Notes under the pieces: generated by a model
Database searches by the model: none
Seen by the model: the letters and a program-made list of their open reading frames with translations, nothing else
Told to the model about the DNA's origin: nothing
Assembly (NCBI GenBank): GCA_028753945.1
Contig: JAPNXP010000005.1
Coordinates: 434,001-498,000, forward strand
Direction: 5' to 3'
From: Hexactinellida sp. DTS-2022
Lineage: Eukaryota; Porifera; Hexactinellida
Length of the DNA stretch: 64,000 nucleotides
Program-made: the position numbers and the translations under genes
Shown: positions 59,221-64,000 of the stretch, one piece after another
Numbering within the stretch: the first letter of the stretch is position 1
Layout: the number at the start of each line of letters is the position of its first letter

Positions 59221-59389
59221 AGTTTAAACCAGTTTTTTCTAAGCATTTCTTTTCAGATAAAATTGGTAAGAATAACCGCTGAAAAATACAAGTATAGTTG
59301 GAATTTCTTACAAAAGATTGTATCATTAATAGTTAGAATAAACCGATAAGTTAGAATAACCCGAGTTAAAATAAACCGATTTCGACTGT
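59221..59389. mobile_element. TA-CAGT MITE, family I
   Basis: CAGTTTAAACCAGTTTTTTC to ACCGATTTCGACTG. Confidence 0.7.
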
Positions 59390-59657
59390 ACTAATATTTT
59401 ATTTTTGCTTTACAATGAATTATACTTGTTGGCATTGTGTTCTATTCATGTAACACAATTTTTAAATAAGCAAAAATTATTTGAACATTGTAGGCGTTTT
59501 CATAGAACAAATGAAACAAAAGTCAGCAAATTATAAACTGTGTTTTGTGAAATTATTAAACAATGTATAAAACAATATTTGCACCATGGATATTCAGAAT
59601 GGGTGTAACCTTTCTAGAAACCTGTTAACTAACATCTCAAAGAAATTGTAAAATGAA

Positions 59658-59810
59658 TACAACTCTCGTTATAACTAGGGCTGAAACGAATATTCGAAAT
59701 GTAACGAACGAACCTTTTTCTACACATTTAATGCTCTGGGGGTAAATCTTCATTTCGTTCGTTATAAGCGGATATTTCGTTATATCCGACTTCGTTATAA
59801 CGGGAGTTCA
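59658..59810. mobile_element. Family G MITE, decayed
   Basis: CAACTCTCGTTATAACTAGG to ATAACGGGAGTTCAC. Confidence 0.65.
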
Positions 59811-60259
59811 CATATGATAACTATATATCAAACAGCTGAATCTTTTTAAATACAATTAAGAACTCGTTATATCAATTAAATATGGTTTAACTTAAATCTT
59901 TTATTACAAATCTGTATCTTTTGAGTCATTCGTTTAAACTGTAGATATCAGCGTCCATATTTAAGTACAATTAAATAATTTTTAAACGATTAAATAATTA
60001 CAAATATTACCCTTATTCTATAATGATAATATAGCAATATAACTTGTATATAGTCGCGAACCTCAGTGAAAACGAGATAGCAATAATATTGGAACAAATA
60101 ACTGCTAGTACGTATTAGTTAGATGAATTTATTCCAATTTAAGGTTAATTAGAAGTGTACGTATCAAACATTTTGACCTTGAGATATTTATGAAATTTAC
60201 TTCAATAAAATATATTTATTTAAGTTTATTTAAACGTGATCCCTTGAGAAATATATATA

Positions 60260-60422
60260 CAGTATTCTCTGTTAATAGGAACACCAGGGGACCGTCGAAA
60301 TGTGTTCGTATTATCCCGAATTTGTATTAACCGGATGCATTTGTATAGGTTAGGGGAATTAAACCTTGTACTCCTTTACCGATATTTCCCTTATCCGTGT
60401 TCCTATTAACGAGAGTCTATTG
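60260..60422. mobile_element. TA-CAGT MITE, family B
   Basis: CAGTATTCTCTGTTAATAGG to CGAGAGTCTATTG. Confidence 0.82.
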
Positions 60423-60819
60423 TAGATATTGCGAGCTTATTTTCCGCTTATTATCTGTATGCTTATGTTATTGCATCTAACATATGTTATATGCTATGCA
60501 AATTTGGGAAAAGGATGTTGAACATTAAAAACTGCTCTTTGGACAATCTCTTATTTCATATTAGCAGATATAGTAGTTCCTTATGATCAGATGACAATAA
60601 TTAGATATTGCTCGCTATTGAGTATAGATACAATAATTAGTTAGGACAATATTCTATTCCTTAAGCAAAGTCAAATATTTTTGAAACATGTGTGTATATA
60701 CGTATGTCCATTCCAGAATTGTCCAAATAAGCATATTTATTTACATTAGTTTAAATTCTTTTATTATTTCTTTAAAACAAATATTGTTCCCTTACAATAT
60801 TCTCGACAACACAAATATA

Positions 60820-60994
60820 CAGTAGAACCTCTTTAATACGAACACCAACAGACGGTAAAAATTTGTTCGCTTTATCCGGAGTTCGTATTAACCGGAGTAA
60901 TACTCATTGAATAGTCACCTGATTTTGTGGAACTGTTTGTTCGTCTTATCCGGAAATTCGTATTAACCGTGTTCGTACTAACGAGGTTCTACTG
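60820..60994. mobile_element. TA-CAGT MITE, family E
   Basis: CAGTAGAACCTCTTTAATAC to CGAGGTTCTACTG with TA flanks. Confidence 0.82.
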
Positions 60995-61562
60995 TAGAAC
61001 CTTGAACCCTGAACAGTAGAACCTTGTTAGTACGAATTTATAACTACAGCTGTAGTTATAAATTTCTGTTAATTATCTGTCTATTGAACGATCATATAAC
61101 TCTAATTACTTGAAATATTTGATTAATGGATAATTTTTAATTATTTCAACCGTCAAATTTTATATGGAGTGTTTGCGTTTGATTAACTTTTAATTAGAAT
61201 TCTGTAGAATTTAATTTGAATTTGAGCAGCCGTTTGTCTTTGAGGCATTTGGATTTGGATTTGGATTTTGCGATAAATTAATTAGGATTTACTTATGTTT
61301 ATATCGGCCAACATATTTTTCAAAAATATCTTTGCGAAGGATAAATTTATGGCGTTAAGAATGGCATTTATAGGAAGGAAATTATATTTGAAAAGGGTTT
61401 GTAAATTCAATTCGTAATTCAAATGCTATTAGTTACGTATTGAACATGTAATTTCGCAATTTTACTTTGTTGTATCTTTTAATTTCTTTTAATTTGTCAT
61501 GAGCAATTAAATATGGAAGTAATTATTCCAATCTATTTCTATGATTCTAGAAAAAAAATTAT

Positions 61563-61810
61563 ACAGTAGAACCTCGTTAGTACGAACACCAGGGGACCGT
61601 CAAAATGTGTTCGCCTTATCCGGAATTCGTATTAATCAATATCATTTGTATTGAAAAGGCTTTGAAGGGGACTGAAATAGTGTTTGTATTTACCGCATTT
61701 CATATTAAGCATGTCATTTGAATTTAAAAGTTTTTGATTAGGACTGAAATAGTGTTCGTATTAATCGGAATTTCGGAATTTCGGAATTTCGGAATTTCTA
61801 ACGAGGTTCT
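61563..61810. mobile_element. TA-CAGT MITE, family E, rearranged
   Basis: Starts CAGTAGAACCTCGTTAGTAC. The interior is partly duplicated (ACTGAAATAGTGTT twice) and there is a fourfold TTCGGAATTTCGG run. The end reads CGAGGTTCTA. Confidence 0.7.
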
Positions 61811-62406
61811 AATTACTTCTCTGATTCTAGAAATATATTCATAATTATTATTAATTCGATCCTTTCGCGAATGGTTTGGCAATAATTTGGCACTTAGTTA
61901 TCAATTGCTACATTTCCTATTCTCTTTAAGCACTATTTTTCACAACTTCATTATAATTTATTCATTTAAATTGTGGCAACCAATTTTACTACAATTGGTT
62001 TTTTATTGTCTTTAATCATTTGCTTGCAAGCTCAATTTCCTTAGAAGACTGAATTACGTCCTAACATGCTCACCCAATATATTTCGATCTCTATTCTACT
62101 TCTGTTGCATACATTTCTTATCTTAGCGATAGTACAAGTACTTTAGAATTCCCAATATTAATATTAGAAAAAGCGCCCTAATTTAATTTTTAATGAGAAT
62201 ATATGCAATCTTTGATAAAACTTTCTAACAGACCACTTTTTGGTATTAAAGAATATTTCCAACCCTAAATTTCTTATTATTACTAGTATACTTAATATTG
62301 GATTTATAAGAATACCATTTATAAAGAACAAAAAATATCATATAAGATTACCATTTATTTATAAAGAAAAAATTTAAGTACCATTATTACCGTATAGAGC
62401 ATACAG

Positions 62407-62668
62407 TAAACTCACATTATAACAAGTCAGTAAATAATCAATGACTTTGCGGCTATGAAATCAAGAACGGCTATTTAAACAAATGTTTAAATTTATTAAA
62501 CAGTAGCTTAATGGTACGCCACTGTAAGCAAAAACCCGCTTATAACGAGTTATATGTACAGTCAACTTGTAACAAACTCTTTTAAGAACGAACTTCGGTT
62601 ATAACAAACTCCGGTTATAACGAAATGAAACTACGGTCCCGAGCACTTCGTTATAACGGGAGTTCACA
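62407..62668. mobile_element. Family G MITE
   Basis: CAGTAAACTCACATTATAAC to ATAACGGGAGTTCAC. Confidence 0.65.
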
Positions 62669-63852
62669 ATAATTCTTTTTCCCTCTGTCTCTACCATTTT
62701 TTGGTATTTAAATTATTCAAAACAAGTTACAATACTAAATTACAATATCCTTGTTTCCATATTTAACTGAATTAATATATTTATTGAAATATGATAAAAA
62801 CATTATTTGGTTGAAATTATTTATTAGCACATGTTACCACTTTCCAGTTAACCTTTTTATCTTAACACTTTACAAATAATTATATTAGTTTATACTTTAT
62901 AGGTTGACCTATAAAGTATGTGTTATTTGACTGCATTATTTTATTATGTGGGGAAAAATATTATTTTATGATTAAATACAGTGAATATTATCCGTTTATA
63001 ACGAAGGAATTTACAGGTCCCAATCACTTCGTTATAACGAGAGTTCATTGTATGTTAGAAATCTGTTGACTATTGTTATAAAAACTCTGTTAATACGAAA
63101 TTCAAAGCCTTTTGATTTATAGTGACACTTAATACAAGTGTCGGATGAGGAAAACATTTTTCGAATATCCCCTGTTCCCTAGCAACGAAAGGGGACAATA
63201 TGAATGTAAAACTAGTGAAAATACTTAATTTCTAATAAAATTATTTTTTAGCTAACTTCATGGATTTATTTGACGTATTTTGATAATTAAATATTTTCAA
63301 ATTACCTGTAGATTATTATAGTTATAATTATTACAGATAATCTCCTTAATTATTGACAACTGTGCATAATAAAACTGAGAGCATACTACTCGATAATTAT
63401 ACGTATCGTGATTTCTAAATTTTTTGCTAAATTGTTGAACTTTTCACCTGTTTTTTTGGATTGAAATTTGCGCTAATTTTATTCCATATGGAGTCTGAAT
63501 TACGTTATATAAAAAATTAATTAATTTCAAACTGTCCAAACACATTATGCACCATGACTGATAGAATAATTTAGTTTAATTAATTTAAGACTTGAATTAT
63601 TTTTCTTCAAACTCGATTGCACGGATGATTATGCTAATATTTTATAAGATTATACAGTGGAATCTGTTTTTATTTTGGACAACTAAAATACAGTTGACTC
63701 CTTTTTGTAATACTTAAGTCTTTGGGAAAATTTTTAAATTTATGCTCGTCTGGAAAATTATAAATAACAAGTCTAAATAAATTTACGCCCCTGGATAAAA
63801 ACCCAATTCCATTATTATTATTTACTTACATTTTTAACAAAATACCCGAGTA

Positions 63853-64000
63853 CAGTGCCCGTTATAACCAAGTCGGATATAACGAAATGAACATTTTTCC
63901 CCAGAGCACTAAATGCATTAATTATTATCCGCTTATAACGAATATCCGGATATAACGAAGGAATTTACAGGTCCCAAGCACTTCGTTATAACCAGAGTTG
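63853..64000. mobile_element. TA-CAGT MITE, family G, cut by the window end
   Basis: Starts CAGTGCCCGTTATAACCAAG. The mirrored CACTTCGTTATAACCAGAGT reaches the last base. Confidence 0.75.

Larger units (their letters stand above)
57911..64000. other. Start of a long HERC1 intron (at least 6.1 kb)
   Basis: After exon 36 I find no open frame with splice sites that reads like the expected link to the SPRY domain. The stretch is AT-rich with scattered MITEs: K (57919), C (58214), E (58974 fragment, 60820, 61563), I (about 59221), G (59658, 62407, 62990, 63853) and B (60260). Segments 58400-58970 and 61810-62400 hold nothing I can name. Confidence 0.6.

Overview
This is an AT-rich animal nuclear sequence with GT-AG introns, TATA-containing promoters and no bacterial organisation. 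A HERC1 orthologue, an expanded family of RING-less coiled-coil/NHL genes and a very heavy load of short inverted-repeat transposons point to an early-branching invertebrate. A demosponge is my best guess; it rests on the NHL family and gene compactness, not on a marker gene.

Layout. (1) About 1-5,950: a tandem segmental duplication carrying two near-identical intronless NHL genes (1049-2263 and 4641-5858), with a coding-like remnant between them. (2) 6,338-10,090: a four-exon gene for a myosin-I tail homology (TH1) protein with no motor domain. (3) 10,292-57,910 and probably beyond the window: the 5' half of a HERC1-type giant HECT ubiquitin ligase gene. I read 36 consecutive exons, 5,568 coding nt or 1,856 codons, with every junction in phase, including a 31-nt micro-exon. 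Exons 6-15 encode the first RCC1-like propeller (RLD1). The SPRY, WD40, second RLD and HECT domains must lie downstream. (4) Three whole genes sit inside HERC1 introns: a third NHL paralogue on the same strand (25000-26229), a reverse-strand Nudix-like protein with a degraded Nudix box (29514-30146), and a reverse-strand two-exon gene with an N-terminal PH/GRAM/FERM-F3-like module (41723-42909). (5) 57,911-64,000: intron only, as far as I can see.

Most non-coding DNA is made of 100-300 bp palindromic elements. At least ten families, here called A-J, share one grammar: target TA, then CAGT at one end and ACTG at the other, with a GTTA/TTAA-rich inverted repeat. This is typical of pogo/Tigger-like Tc1-mariner MITEs. 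One family-A copy has a matching empty site in the duplicated segment. There are also piggyBac-like and hAT-like elements, GTT, GTTT and CTAA microsatellites that repeatedly abut splice sites, and five copies (S1-S5) of an element that starts with a run of short hairpins with three-base loops.

The least expected pattern is that several HERC1 exon ends, each with its 5' splice site, are tandemly or segmentally duplicated into the following intron. No complete operon-like or defence-type system is visible. The novelty lies in gene nesting, splice-junction duplication and the MITE community.
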